From the NCBI GenBank assembly GCA_010405405.1, contig MU004233.1:2761882-2825881 (forward strand): a DNA stretch of 64,000 bases, in the 5' to 3' direction. Within the stretch, counting starts at the first letter, position 1, and each line of letters begins with the position of its first letter. Shown here piece after piece: positions 33,718 to 45,834 of the stretch. Origin of the DNA: Microthyrium microscopicum. Its lineage: Eukaryota > Ascomycota > Dothideomycetes > Microthyriales > Microthyriaceae. Both the position numbers and the translations under genes were made by a program. Under the pieces are notes generated by a model. That model saw only the letters and a list, made by a program, of their open reading frames with translations, searched no databases and was not told the DNA's origin.

Positions 33718-35566
33718 CTAATAACTATCCTCTCGCCAACGACTTCGAGTCTTTTTCCATGCGTCTGTATCTTCCTTTCCACCCTTTGATTCCAATCCCA
33801 TACCACGTTCAACCCAGTCCTTGCTGCCCATCTCCACGAGTCTGCTGAGTGCTCGAGCAAAAGCGAAACGTTCCTCATCACCTGAGAATATGTTGCTGCT
33901 TTTCAGCATGTTCATGTTCATGCCCAAATCGTCCATTAAAGATCTCATCACGTCGCTGACATCGTGATGTTCATCGCCCTCTGGAACATCGCCTTTCTTC
34001 TGTGCTGACACCATGGCCTCGTTCAATTCTTTGTGGGATAAGAAGAGTTCAGTTAAGGCGACTTCGCATGTCATCACTAGTTTGGCCTAATGATTATTAG
34101 TGTGATGCGCTGTTTGTATCAAAGGATAACTTACTCTACTTTCGTACACCGCATCAATAAACGTGATGAAGCGTCGAGCAAGATCTCGCGACTTGTGATT
34201 CATCCCAGGAACATCTGTGATGATGAAAGCTTCGTAGTTTCTTACAAGCTCAATATAATCTGCTGCACTCGTTGCACGTCCGATAAGCTCGTCGAAGGTA
34301 AACCATGCGGCTTTACCACTAGCCTTGGGAACATGTACTTCCCGACCCCAAACAGTGTGAGTGGCTTCATGCGGAGGATCAGAATCTAGATCTCCGAAAA
34401 ATCGAAACCAGCGTTCAGCATGGCTTTGCGCAGCTTTGTTTAGAGGATGATGATAAACTCCGGATGGTGGTCGAGGAATCTTGCGGTAGTCCGTTTGTGA
34501 ATCAAGATTGATCACTTGTAGTCTTGATTTGAGTAGATTGATGCATGGGATAAAGGATTGTCGTTGTATACCGTTTTTGTATAGCTCATCCGGATGTCGG
34601 TTCGAGGTCGTAACAATGACGACTCCATGGGCCATCAGAGACTCGACTAATCTTCGCAAGTGTTAGCGACCTCATACTGTATTTCAGTAGCAGCGTACGT
34701 GCCTTCGAAGAATCATAGCATCCGCCACATCTGTACATTGAAACTCATCAAAGCACAAAACTGTAGCTTCTTCTGCAATATTGGCCGCGACCATTGGGAT
34801 AGCATCAAAGTCATTCCCATATCGCATCTTCATCTTGTGTAGATCCTTATGCACTGCCTGCATGAAATTGTGAAAATGTAGTCGACTCTTATGGGTGACG
34901 TTAGGTGGGAGTGTTTCGTAGAATAAATCCATCATCATAGTCTTTCCACTTCCAACATCTCCATACATATACATGCCTTTTGGAACATCTTCGGGAATAT
35001 CGAATGAAGCCTTGTTGGTCGTCTCGCTTCCAAACAGACGGCCAAAAAAAGACTTTTTGGGAGGTTCAAGCGACTCTATAGTTGGATGTGCGACCTTGAC
35101 CTGATCATAATGCGCGACTGTATCATGAAGATCTTGTAGGTTCTCTATTATGGCTATACACCGTCAGTGTTGCGCTCTTGGTTTGGACGTTTGTCTTACT
35201 TCGTTGGTGCTCGTCATTTCGTAATATGCCATTCTCGACTCGTCGATCGTATTCTTGTATAGGTCCATGGGTATTCCTTTTCGCCGGTTCTATATTCCAT
35301 GAGCTGCAGTTTTCTTCATACCAAAATAATTGCGTACGTGATGCAACAGAAGCCAAGCCTCGAGCGGAGCTATCCGTATACCAGGACAGAGCCAGTGTCC
35401 GACCACGCACACGCGCTGTTCTACGTTCCAGCAACGCATTTCGTTGCGAATGTAACGCTCGTAAGCAGCTTCGGCATATCGAGTCTACGTAGATCCGCCG
35501 CCCGGTTGGGCGTACTGCGTATCGAAGGTAGCTGCCCAGCGGGTCGAGTAGTAGTCTCGACTTCAT
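33718..35566 (-). CDS. AFG1: AFG1-like mitochondrial AAA-type ATPase
   Basis: Mitochondrial ATPase of the AFG1/LACE1 family, linked to turnover or quality control of inner-membrane respiratory subunits. Exons 35566-35200, 35153-34703, 34651-34135 and 34086-33718 give 567 aa. The N-terminus is rich in Arg/Leu/Ser (presequence). Family blocks are HYDQVKVAHP, GMYMYGDVGSGKT with Walker A at residues 187-194, MDLFYETLP, RLHFHNFMQ, Walker B VLCFDEF (254-260), QCTDVADAMIL, VVIVTTSNRHPDELYKNG and FIPCINLL. The intron at 34,652-34,702 has a GC donor (AG/GCACGT) and a CGCTAACAC branch; no GT donor preserves both phase and family sequence. The other introns, of 46 and 48 bp, are GT-AG. Confidence 0.93.
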
Positions 35567-35969
35567 GGTGATTATGAGGATAGAGGGTGCCACCGCAGGA
35601 TCATAGTCGAGAAGTATGTTTATATAAACGGAAGTTCGAGGAGCGGAGAAGTTGATAAGGAATAGCACATGGTGAAAAAAAGCATGGAAGACATATGATC
35701 AATATCATTTACTCGGTCGAGTCGGCATCGTGGCTTGAACGGCCCGAGCTTCAGATGCCCGATTGCCGGAGGTTACTATTTCGGCCCGTGCATGTATGTA
35801 TGCCTCTTGCCTTTTCCTCCATCGTTCCTTCCTAATCTTCAATGCTAGCAAACTCAATCTCAACGTCTGGTCTATTATATTATTCTTTTTCGACATTTAG
35901 ACCCGGTATGTCGTAGTACAGGGTCAGTCCGTCGTCGGCTAATTTAAACCTTCATCAAGCCATCAGAAA
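35567..35969. other. Intergenic between AFG1-like gene and carboxypeptidase
   Basis: 403 bp. A 63-codon open frame (35,705-35,896, - strand, basic product starting MSKKNNIIDQTLRLSLLALK) lies here. It has no splice or family support, so I do not call it. Confidence 0.35.
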
Positions 35970-37814
35970 TCAAGAGAACGATTTCCCCTGAATCCATCTT
36001 GTCATCAAATCCAAAGCAACCTCAGGTTTGTTCAATGGAACCTATGGGCAATATCAGTGTTACTCGACAATATCCGGGATCTCACGTACCATATGACCGG
36101 CCTTATCAACAGTAAGGAATGTAAAGAGCGTTTTCTTGTCGTTACCTGGCATCTGAATCCGAACTTCTTTATACGTGCCAACCTCCTTGCCATCTGATGA
36201 CCAAGGTTGGAGATCTTTGGCACTGAATTCTGCTTGTCCTTTCCATGGCATATTGTTTGCCCAACGATAGTTTCCAGCCGTATTGCAAGCGAGATCCAAA
36301 TTCCCCTGATAAAACATGACATCGACCCCTTTCGCCAGCAAGTTTTGCACTTGTGGGGTGGTGCTGATAACAGTCTCCCCCGTTCTCACAAACGCATTTT
36401 CCACCTTTGAGGACGACACGTTGAATTTGTCAATGGTATCGGGAACACCTAGAGCTTGCCACACGTCCTTTTGATTGAGATATTTGTCGATCAGGCCAAT
36501 ACCTCTATAGCAGAGGTCATCCATTTCGCAAGGCGCAGTGATGTCGAACCGGTTTCGTCCGCCTTGTACTGCTTCGCCGTCGTAGAGCTCAACGACTCCG
36601 GTCCAACACACGTTCTCAGCGGCAGTGCATATAGCGGGATCTGGGTTCTTGTTGCATACGTCAATGAGCTCTACGCACCGAGGAAGATTCGTGGCTATGA
36701 TATCGCAGCGGGTGGTGTTGAAAACGGGTTCCTTGACTCCTGGCTTGGTGGTGCATAGTGTTTCCCAGTAACCGAATGTCGTGTCTTTAGGGGAGACGTA
36801 GCCATTTCCTATGAATACTGACTTCAGGTTAATCTGTACTCCGGATGGGTTGTTTGCGTTCTGGTTCAATATCTCTGTTCCGAATACTGGTATGTAATGG
36901 CCCTGTATCATGTCCATCAGCACGTTCTCTTTTCACGGACAAGTGGTCAACCAATTGCTCAATTAACTGGCGTGCTCCCGTCAACTGCGTTGGCTCCCAT
37001 GTGCTTCTATCAGTCAGTAGACAATCAGCACTTTATCGACTAGGATGGGAAGCATAGCATCTTCCATTGGAAAGAAGGATTGGGAGCCATTGGCGTTTTT
37101 GAGAGGGTGCCATTTATTTTGCCAGGCCGTGGGTGGTATTCAAGATTCAGTACTCACTCCGTAGCTTTCTCCAGATATGTGGAACGGCCTTTCGCGTAGT
37201 TGTGGAAACGTTTGACTGACAAATATTTGCAAGAACTTATGAATGTCTTTACCGGCAGAGAAGGAGCTGGATGGAATAGGCTCACCCTTGTCTAGATAGG
37301 AGAAGCCTACCCCAGCCGGTTGATCGATAAACAATACGTTTGCGTTTTTGTTCCACGCATACTCATTATAATTAGTGCCATTTCCATATCCATTTATTCG
37401 ACACGGTCCCATCTCTTCCATCATTCCTATCATGCTTGATCCGCCTGGGCCGCCAGTAAGCCAAAGAACGAGCGGATCATTCTCTGGCGAAGATTCGCTT
37501 TCATGATACCAGAAGAAAAAGTGTTTGGGCCCAACATCTAGCCAGCCGGTGTATTGCATTGACCGAGAATCGCATATTGTCTGATTTTCTTGTTTTTGGA
37601 TTCTGATAGAATAAGATGGGTCATCTTTGTTTGCATAAACCTGAAATACTGCTTGTTTTTGTGACCAGTTAGTGCCTAGATTTGAGAATTTTGGGTGCAC
37701 AGTTCCTTGGACTCCTTCGTAGCCAATTCGATTTTGTGGTGCAAAGTCTCCAGGAAGTGTTATCTGCGCACTCGTTGTGACTACAGCTAGGAGCAGCGCC
37801 TGTATAAATCTCAT
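35970..37814 (-). CDS. Secreted serine carboxypeptidase, peptidase family S10
   Basis: Removes C-terminal residues from peptides, usually at acid pH, in the vacuole or outside the cell. Exons 37814-37158, 36902-36090 and 36041-35970, all phase 0, give 513 aa. The signal peptide is [17 protein letters not shown]. Family motifs are [45 protein letters not shown], then the nucleophile Ser217 in GESYGGHYIP, Asp422 in [11 protein letters not shown] and His489 in KAGHMVP, the complete triad. Several N-x-S/T sites and many Cys fit an extracellular or vacuolar enzyme. The first intron (255 bp) splits the GESYG/GHY motif and is long for this window. The last intron (46 bp) falls directly after the catalytic His-Met. 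Confidence 0.95.
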
Positions 37815-40771
37815 TATGAAGTCGTCCTGCACGAGATGTTTTTTCCACGTGCAATGTTGAAGTTAAGACGTGGATTAGGCATACCAATAGCAACAAGCTA
37901 CTGTACTCTACTACCAGGAAGCGAAGCGGAGGTTAGCCCCAGACTCATGCTGCAGGTAGATCATTCATCCGAGGGATAACCCAATATTGCTGTATTTCAC
38001 GACTTGGCTAAACAGGGCTATATGTTCAAAATTCCTCATCCCTTTTCATGTTATTGCAACAAAACCGAAAGTCATTATAACATGGAACAGGCTGATATCT
38101 CTCTGCTCACCGCAGTTCCAGGAAATCAATTCTCAGTTAAGCAGCATAAATCTCCACAGTAAAATCCCAGGCAAGGTTTGGGCTACCAAGCTATTAGAGC
38201 GTGCACATTGTACTACTGTACCAAGTAGCACTAATGCATGAAATATTCACAGCTGGCAAGGCCTAATGCTTTGGTCTAATATATGGCCAATAGAAAGCAT
38301 GTCTACTCCGCAGTTTTACGACGGTGTTTACTTGGACAGAAGAGACCGGTGTTGAATGCAGAAGCCTCCATTGACTTTCCTGATGTATGTATGGCTGTTT
38401 GTGGATCATATTGATCCATTGGTACCATTCGATGTGGTTTGTAGTGCAAAGAATCTTGACAGGTACCAAGAGGTACTTCCAAAATGTTAGCTCCATATCT
38501 ATGACCTGGTAGGCGGCCAAGTTGCAGCATAACAACGCTGAGCAAAGCTGTAATAGGGCCGATACTGTAGCGCGGTACAGGATTTAGGCTAGTGAAGTCT
38601 GATGTCGACATGGTAGACAAACAGCCTACCGCTTGGTACATGAGAGTGACCAATTTGACATCCTTGAACCTCCATCTGACGGAGCAGGTCTTGTGGTGCC
38701 CATATGATCTTCTCGGCTAACTGGGAGGTCGAGGGTTGACACTATCGTTATGCCTCTTGGTCGAGAAGAACGAATGAATGCCTCGATCGCGCTCAAGGAC
38801 AGTCCCTGTCGCGCTGCACTTGCATTGAGTTGGTAATTGGGCACAGCTGCATAGCATGTTGAAAGCTTCCGCACGCGACCTGCCAGTGGCAAGATCAAAA
38901 ACATCAGCATTTGCATGCATCAGCTCGACATGCTTCGCTTGTGTATCCTGCCGACTTGTCATTGCAGATCCGAGACTCGATGCTGGATCCCCAGGAAGAC
39001 AACGTGGTTCGCTGACGGACTTGAAGCCCGCAGAAAGGAGGAGATCTGGAGAGTATTTCCCGGAGCCAGCGCATCGGAAGTTTCAGGGGTTCTTCGGAAC
39101 AGATACTTTAGGAGACTAGCGTACCGCAGTTGCAGTGAAGCATATTTTGACTTCATCTTGTTCAAGGATTTCGTTGACAACCTTCCTACCCAGCTCTTGC
39201 CTCTTCTCGTGAGCTGTCGCTGTCCAGTATCGTCTCGAGCCTGACTCTATGTGTCCTTCTGCCCACCATAGCGGGTCACTTCTTGGTTACGACCCCACAG
39301 CGCCCTCGATACGCAAGCGAGCAACAACAACGCTGAAGATGAAGCGGACCCGACTTCAACTTTTAGGAGTACCCTTCATGCGTGCGCCACACACGGGGCC
39401 AGACATTGTTTGTTGCTCAAGGCAGAACATCTTCGGGGCGTGCAGTATACCACTGTCAGCGCCAGCTTCCAGATATCTTGGTATGGTAGCGACTCGAGGT
39501 TCCGGAAGCAAGACCGCAGTGCCTGCGTGACATCGAGGAACTTATCTTTATCGTATACTACAGGCATGTTCTGATATACGCTATAACTTTTCACTATGGT
39601 CGTTGCTGACAGTGAGATATGAAATCATCCTCTTGCACGACTGAAAACTCCGAGAACGCGTGTCGCTTTTCTTTCTCTCGACTAAAGTCGATATGGCGAG
39701 CCATTTGTAAATTTACTGGACGTACAGATGACCAATGCGTTGGTCGCGCGAGTGAGACGTGGATGATGTACGAATTCGAGCCTCTTGCGGCGCCCGGAGG
39801 AGACATAATGAATACTTCTGTTACACACAAGTTAGAATTTCCATGATCTGGCCAATCTTGTGTCATACATCCGACATCTTACACAATGAGGTGAATTGAC
39901 GTAATTTGACACCGGTTGAACGTGCTGTTATACAACAAAGTGTGACGTCTGTTGTGGTGGCCCTGCGGACTAGAAGGCAGTGTAAGGCTGGAGAGGATGC
40001 TCTATGTACCTCGAGGGCAGTAACGTGGCATAATTGTGCCTGAAGGAGGCCACCACTCGCTTTTGAAACGGATCGTTCAACGTAGGGCAATGCAATCGGT
40101 TCTGGAGAGGAACGTTGTATAGAACTTAACGGTGAGGAGAGGGGACTGAGCAGAGTTATCGCAGTCAAACGGCGAAAGAGAAAACTAGCAAGGGATCGAC
40201 TCGTAATTGATTCAGCGCGTAGGAATGAGGCCACAACCCACTTTGGCCGAAGGCATTGCTGGCTAGGGGGTTGATTGGGTACTGCTAGAACAGCAGCACT
40301 TAATCTTATCCCCTCTTTTCTATTCGGAAGGCTTCGTACGGGACTGGAACTTGGCTATGGAGCACTTGATATGTGAAAGAAGACTCTCTCGATACTCAGA
40401 TCCAAGAGATCGAGATGTTACAGCCGTTGTTGTGGCTCATCGCACCGCACGTCTGTGACTGTCGCACAGTTTCTAGTTGTTCTGATGCAAAACATGTACT
40501 TTAGGCACCCACAGATGGCTTTACAACATGCCGAAAAGATTGTATTATGGAAGAGCTTCATTAATCGTACACTTATACCAGACCTTTTGGGTTCTGCGAC
40601 TTTTCTCGTCATTTCTTGTCCCGTCCATGGGGAGATTCTCATCCTTCGAGGCAAAAGGCTCGGAATTGGATCGGAGAATAGTGCGAAAATGACTAAATAA
40701 CGAATGCAATGTACTCTAACGAAACATGTTGGGGAATAGAGCGCCTAATGTGACCGACATCCGTCGTCAAC
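37815..40771. other. Gene-poor stretch
   Basis: About 3 kb without a supported gene. Open frames of 60-120 codons occur on both strands at 38.3-39.6 kb but overlap in competing frames, and I see no domain, signal peptide or splice-consistent join. Base composition is ordinary, without the RIP signature of the element to the right. Decayed gene fragments or untranslated RNA cannot be excluded. Confidence 0.4.
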
Positions 40772-41422
40772 TCATCTTCCCTGGCCAGGCCAATTGTTCT
40801 GTTGTTGTTGGTTCGGTGACTGAGGAGGCTGCTGCGCCATTGTCTGCGCCAGCTGTTGCTGATACGACGCCTGATGCTGTTGATGCTGTTCAGGAGTCTC
40901 CAAGCGCTCAAGTGCTACTTGGGCTGCGTCTTCCTTTGCGTTCGTGATGAAATTGCCATCATACCTGGTCATTCTGCTATCAGTTTGACTCGAGCTGGTG
41001 TCAGAATAGGGGGATGTTTTGGTCAACTCACCAGTATCTTGCCAGGTACGGCGCACCGTTCACTTCAACAGCGGCTGACCATGCTGTTCGGCCTCCTAGG
41101 GGAAGTATGAGCATTGGCAACTTACTGGAAAGATGACTGCCTCGAAAGCAGTGTTCAATTGCCACTGAAACGCTGAAATCGAGGTCAACCCTCGAGAGTG
41201 CGGAGATCACCACAGGATCCCATGGCCTCATCGATCCCCCACTCTCACTAAAGGCTGTAGATTGTGTAGAGCCGACTTACCACGACGGTCTGACGCAATG
41301 GAGTAGACAGGAGGCCGAAGGCCATTGTTACCACAAAATTGCTCTAACCAAGTTTGCCACGGCCCGATTGCTCGACGGTCAGAGTCGACCTGTTGCTGAG
41401 TAGAGGGTGAGGGATCGGACAT
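40772..41422 (-). CDS. Small dsRBD-like protein with Gln-rich tail
   Basis: Seen only after splicing. Exons 41422-41281, 41095-41032 and 40964-40772 (introns 185 and 67 bp; donors GTAAGT and GTGAGT, acceptors CCTAG and CCAG) give 132 aa with every phase matched. Residues about 18-84 follow the double-stranded-RNA-binding fold: PWQTWLEQFCGNNGLRPPVY, then GGRTAWSAAVEVNGAPYLAR (strands), then FITNAKEDAAQVALERLE (last helix). The basic KKxAK cluster that contacts the RNA backbone is mostly replaced (NAKEDAAQ). The tail is Gln-rich (HQQHQASYQQQLAQTMAQQP). This could be a protein-interaction dsRBD or a weak RNA binder. Upstream in-frame codons to 41,461 are leader-like, so MSDPSPSTQQQ was chosen as the start. 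Confidence 0.72.
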
Positions 41423-44419
41423 GATTACGGAATTGAAGGCTTTTAAACAAGACCGAGTCAATGGACAAGGAAAGGCCTGTGAGCCCGGGCGTAGAAGTAG
41501 GCTTGAGAGTGGAGTGATAGTTTGTCCGTAAGAGGCTAATTCAAACAGTATTGAAGGGATCTAGGAAGCAACAGAGTTGGAAGCAGGTGGGTAAAATGGT
41601 TGGTTTGACTGAGCCTGAGTGAGGGTTATGCTTGAAGAGAGCCTACTGCTTTGGATGAATTGCAGGCTAGACAAGCCAGTAAACTAAAACTCGTGATGTA
41701 ACTAGGAAGAAATCGAAAACAAAGTTGATCTGATCACGCAAGCCCTTAAAGACCTGAACTATAGATGCCAATTCACACAAGATGACCATCTCAGCTTATA
41801 TTCTCTTCTTCTGTTCCCAGGCAACCTGCGTAATGTTGCCTTGTTTTCCATTGGGTTACCACCATAACATACCACATCCAACTGCCATGAAGAGTTTGCA
41901 CTACTTTAAACCTGAAGCCCGACTTATGGCTAGCCGTTAATAGCGACGCCAGCATAAAGGCATTTAACAGCACATCCTGCATAAAGCAACCCAACTCTGC
42001 ACTCAACAAAAGAGTGGCACATCATGTATCTTCAGGTCATCTCTGCCGACTAAGCCTCCACACTTCTGAATCACCAGGGCGGGAGGGAAACGGGAAGGGA
42101 GGCTTGGGCCGCTCCGAACCTCAAAAGCGACCGACCGTAAATGTTGCCAGTACATTCGATGGCTCCCTAAGAATGCGTTCTCAGTGTGGCTATGAAACCT
42201 TTATACAGGGCTGTTCCTGGGCAACGTTTGCAATCTACCAGATTACCTAGGCAAAGTGCGGGTACGACGGACGGACTCGGAGGCATATTGAGCCCAAGAG
42301 TGTCGGAACAGCGACTCTACTTCCGATCCTACGGAAGCCAGTAGTTGACATGCCCAGGATGCTCGAATAGGTTTAGATAGATCTGCAGTAGCATATATGC
42401 ATCATCAGGATAGAATAACTTACAGCGGCTGTTTTCAATATGCAAAACTGTCGTTCCAACGGAGTGACGAAATGAATGGCAAGCTCCCGTCTGCGATGAT
42501 GGCGACCACCAACACGATTGGACAAATGATGCTATTTCTTCGAATGTATTCAACTCAGTATCTGCAAATCTACGCATCCGACATGGGATTGTTCAACTCA
42601 TTTTGTCACGTCGTCCATGCCTGAGAGTCTGATGGTATCGGTTGCTGTCAAGTCTGACACGAAATAGATCGCGTCAAAGCTTTCCCCTTGGGCCCGAGCT
42701 GCATGAGAGTGTGATGTGGCAGAACAGCGTGTCCGATCAGACATTTAGCGGGCTCAAACTCCCAGATAATCCGCTAACAGTGTTGGGAATTTACCAGACA
42801 AATCATCCGATGAAGTTGCTCTTGATGATGATGAACCATCAAGTAGTGTGATGATGTGCGTAAGAATTGCTACGAAGCTGCAGACTCGGCATGTCTACCA
42901 CTCATTATACCGATCTCAAGCTGTGGGCGTGCATATGTACCTCTGCGCAACCTCGCGGACGCGGAGTACATCCTGCAATACTCCCAGGTACATTATGTTT
43001 GGTACTTTTACATGTGAAATCATGTTGTACCGGTACATGAGAGACCCAATGCAGAGGATAGACTCGAGAGCGATTGTGTTGACATTCCATTGGAGCGTGC
43101 TCATCCTGCTGGTCTCCAGCAGCAACAAGAGACCCAGCTTGTCGGTACCTGCGCGCTACATTGTACAAACTATCAAATCCACCTGTTGATGACATCAAAT
43201 AGAGATACTAGCTGACACGTGTCTTGTGGATCTCCACACTTCCGATTCTTGTCGGTCTTCAAGTACATACTTGTTGGGTTTGGAGGTGGGAGATTCAGAG
43301 CCTGGGCTGCGCCATTGACGCAGTGACCCTCGCCACGCACGTCTCGCACACTTGAACTCTTATGTGTTGGCGATGAAGTGAGCAATGTGTCCCTGCGCAT
43401 GTATGTTTTGGGAACCTGTACACCTTCGATGCGAACACCTCCTCGCCGTTGACATGGAACTGCCGAACGCATACCAGGCTCCTAGCATGGAAAGGCTGGC
43501 AAGGCTGGGCGAACTGTTCGTCGATCCCATGGTTGTCACAAGATCCTTCTCCATGCAAAGAAATGTCCAACGCGACTCATTCCAGAATTCAGTGGCTAAT
43601 TATGGCACACTGAGGTATATGCGTGCCAATGGATGGTACATTATTCATTGCTGACACTGCCCTGAAGAGGTATTCTACCGACGAAGAAAATGTATGTCTT
43701 GCCCTCATCTGCTTCGCTGGCTCCCATAATATACTCAGCGTTCTTTGTCATAAGCATGTCTCTCATCGAGTGTGTAGATGGAAGGGTAAATCTTCAATTA
43801 AGATGGGAAGTAGAGCATATTGTGATATGGTCCTTGTAAGAGATATGATATGCGATGAACAATATAAAGGTGTGCCCCCTATCCACCCCTTTGACTCCGA
43901 TCCACTGCGTTCTGGTATCAACCGCTGTGATCCATATTGTAGTGGATTAAGAGCTACCATCTAGTTTGTCAGTCAACTGGCTTGTTCAAATCTGATGGCG
44001 ATCCCAAAATCAATGCTTTGATTCGGACCAGTCTGTGAGTCGAACATGACAGGTAGGATATTCGTTTTCAGAAGCCTTGTTTGTTAGATACATTGATCTC
44101 TTATGGACGATTATAGTCCAGACTAATCATGAATTCGTCAAGTCATACTATTCCATCAATGCAACTAGTCCAGTACTATTAGATATTGAATATGGTGTGA
44201 AACCTCAGCTATTCCCCATCTCTTGGGAGTAAAGTATACGCTGGAAATATAAATACGAATTGAAATGCTGCACTTGACAGGAAAGAAACGAAATGCTGAG
44301 CAAAGCGCAAAAGTAATAGAAATGAAGAACCTGGACTTTTATCACAGGCATGAATCCAAGAAAAGCTGAAACGCTATGCGAGAACAAATGCCGAAATGCG
44401 TGGCGAGGGGAAATAAAGA
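41423..44419. other. Gene-poor stretch
   Basis: About 3 kb without a supported gene. The part next to 41,423 is the leader/promoter of the dsRBD-like gene. Small frames at 42.0-44.0 kb on both strands lack start context, bias or domains. No tandem repeats or terminal inverted repeats were noticed. Confidence 0.4.
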
Positions 44420-45834
44420 TCAAGCAGTGATACGACGATGAGGGTTATGTGGAGCGAACGAATTTCGTCTCCATGAGCTTTGGGGCCGCTTGAAAACATC
44501 TTCGATGAACCTTCTCGGCCCCATAGACTCCCAATCAAACCCTCGTGGAGAGGACAGGAGAGGAATAACAAAAGCACGTCTTCGTCTCGACGGCCAAGTG
44601 GTCTTGATGCAGTCGTCAACGAGTGCCATGAGAGCACTAGCAACGATCACGCTACACAATTTTAGTATCAGATCTCTAGATTTCTTTTCTCATTCTCATG
44701 GACTTACTCAGCGACATCTGGATGCGAATGGATGATTCTACGATCCTTGATCCATAGTGAGCAAGGAGGAATCCATCCACCTCTCCGACGCTCCTCATCA
44801 ACCTGACTAATAGTCAAGGCGTCTGGGACAACGTGAGCACAAGGATATTTCTCCCCTTCTCTAAAGAGATGAAATGATGTCTCTGTGATGCCATCCATTT
44901 GTTTGATGTGTCGCCTCCAAGCATATTTCACACCCCAGTACTCGAAGGTATATCGCTTCCCAGTGCGATTGCCTCGACGGCTCACTTGAACATGCGCATA
45001 ATTAGAGAATTCCATCTTGATAGTGTCAGTTGGCTGCTGAGTTCGCCGCGTTTTCGATGATGATCCTGAGGTCTCCGGCATGTTTTCGTCAACATCTACA
45101 GAACTGTAGCCAGAATCCCTTCGATCAAGCTGTGGCGGAACAGAGGATTTGATGGAGGTTGTTCGGCGAAGAGTATTCAAGGCAGTTGTTAGAGAACGCT
45201 GTAGACTGGGTTTTTCGTCTTTGAAGGGCTCTTCAAACTTGCGCGCTGATCGGCATACTTCTCTTCCAGAGTCGCGGCAATATCTGCGGAATGAAAAGTC
45301 TCTGCTCTTTAGATCATGCATCCGGAGATGAAACAGAGTCAATGGTCGTTTTCTGCCGTACCGTGTCTGAATCATGGTATCTAATCGTAGATTCATATTA
45401 CCATCAAGCGTTGAATCATCATGCCGGATGGCTATTCTATTGTCTGAAGGAAAAAAGTCGGCAAAGTCTCTAGGAGTTGATGGTATTGCTTCTGGAACAT
45501 ATTGCGAATCTGGCATCGCGAGAGCCTCATACGACTCGTCGAGATCTATTTCAGATTCCTCGTCATCCGAAGGAAGGGTTGAAGCATAACTCTGAACTGA
45601 TACTTTCTCATACATTGTATGGCGTCTGTCTCTGTCTGATGCTAGGTTGGACATCATACTGTCATGCTGAGCCATCTTCCTGTCTCGTGAAGCCGGCGGT
45701 GTGCTGTATTCCGTGGGTGCAGTACTTCGACTTTGTGCTGTTGACCGGGATGTCTTTGATGCTTGACTGTGTGATGAGCTTGGTGCTTCGTCCCCGTTCT
45801 TTCCATAGCTATGCCAACCAGGTGGTACTGCCAT
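44420..45834 (-). CDS. Unknown fungal protein: disordered N-terminus plus conserved-looking C-terminal domain
   Basis: Exons 45834-44708 and 44651-44420, with a 56-bp intron (GTAAGTCC donor, GATACTAAAA branch region, GTGTAG acceptor), give 452 aa. The first 150 residues are Ser/Thr/Asp-rich. From about 150 the sequence looks folded: IRHDDSTLDGNMNLRLDTMI, then RKRPLTLFHLRMHDLKSRDF, FSNYAHVQVSRRGN, RYTFEYWGVKYAWRR, ETSFHLFREGEKYPCAHVVP, GGWIPPCSLWIKD, VIVASALMALVDDCIKTTW. The family was not recognised. The reading frame stays open for 36 codons upstream of the chosen ATG (45,835-45,942) with coding-like composition and no ATG, so an earlier spliced 5' exon is possible. Confidence 0.8.

Noticed and set aside
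35705-35896. 63-codon basic small protein on the - strand
   Set aside because: Possible in length and composition, but there is no intron, domain or positional evidence.
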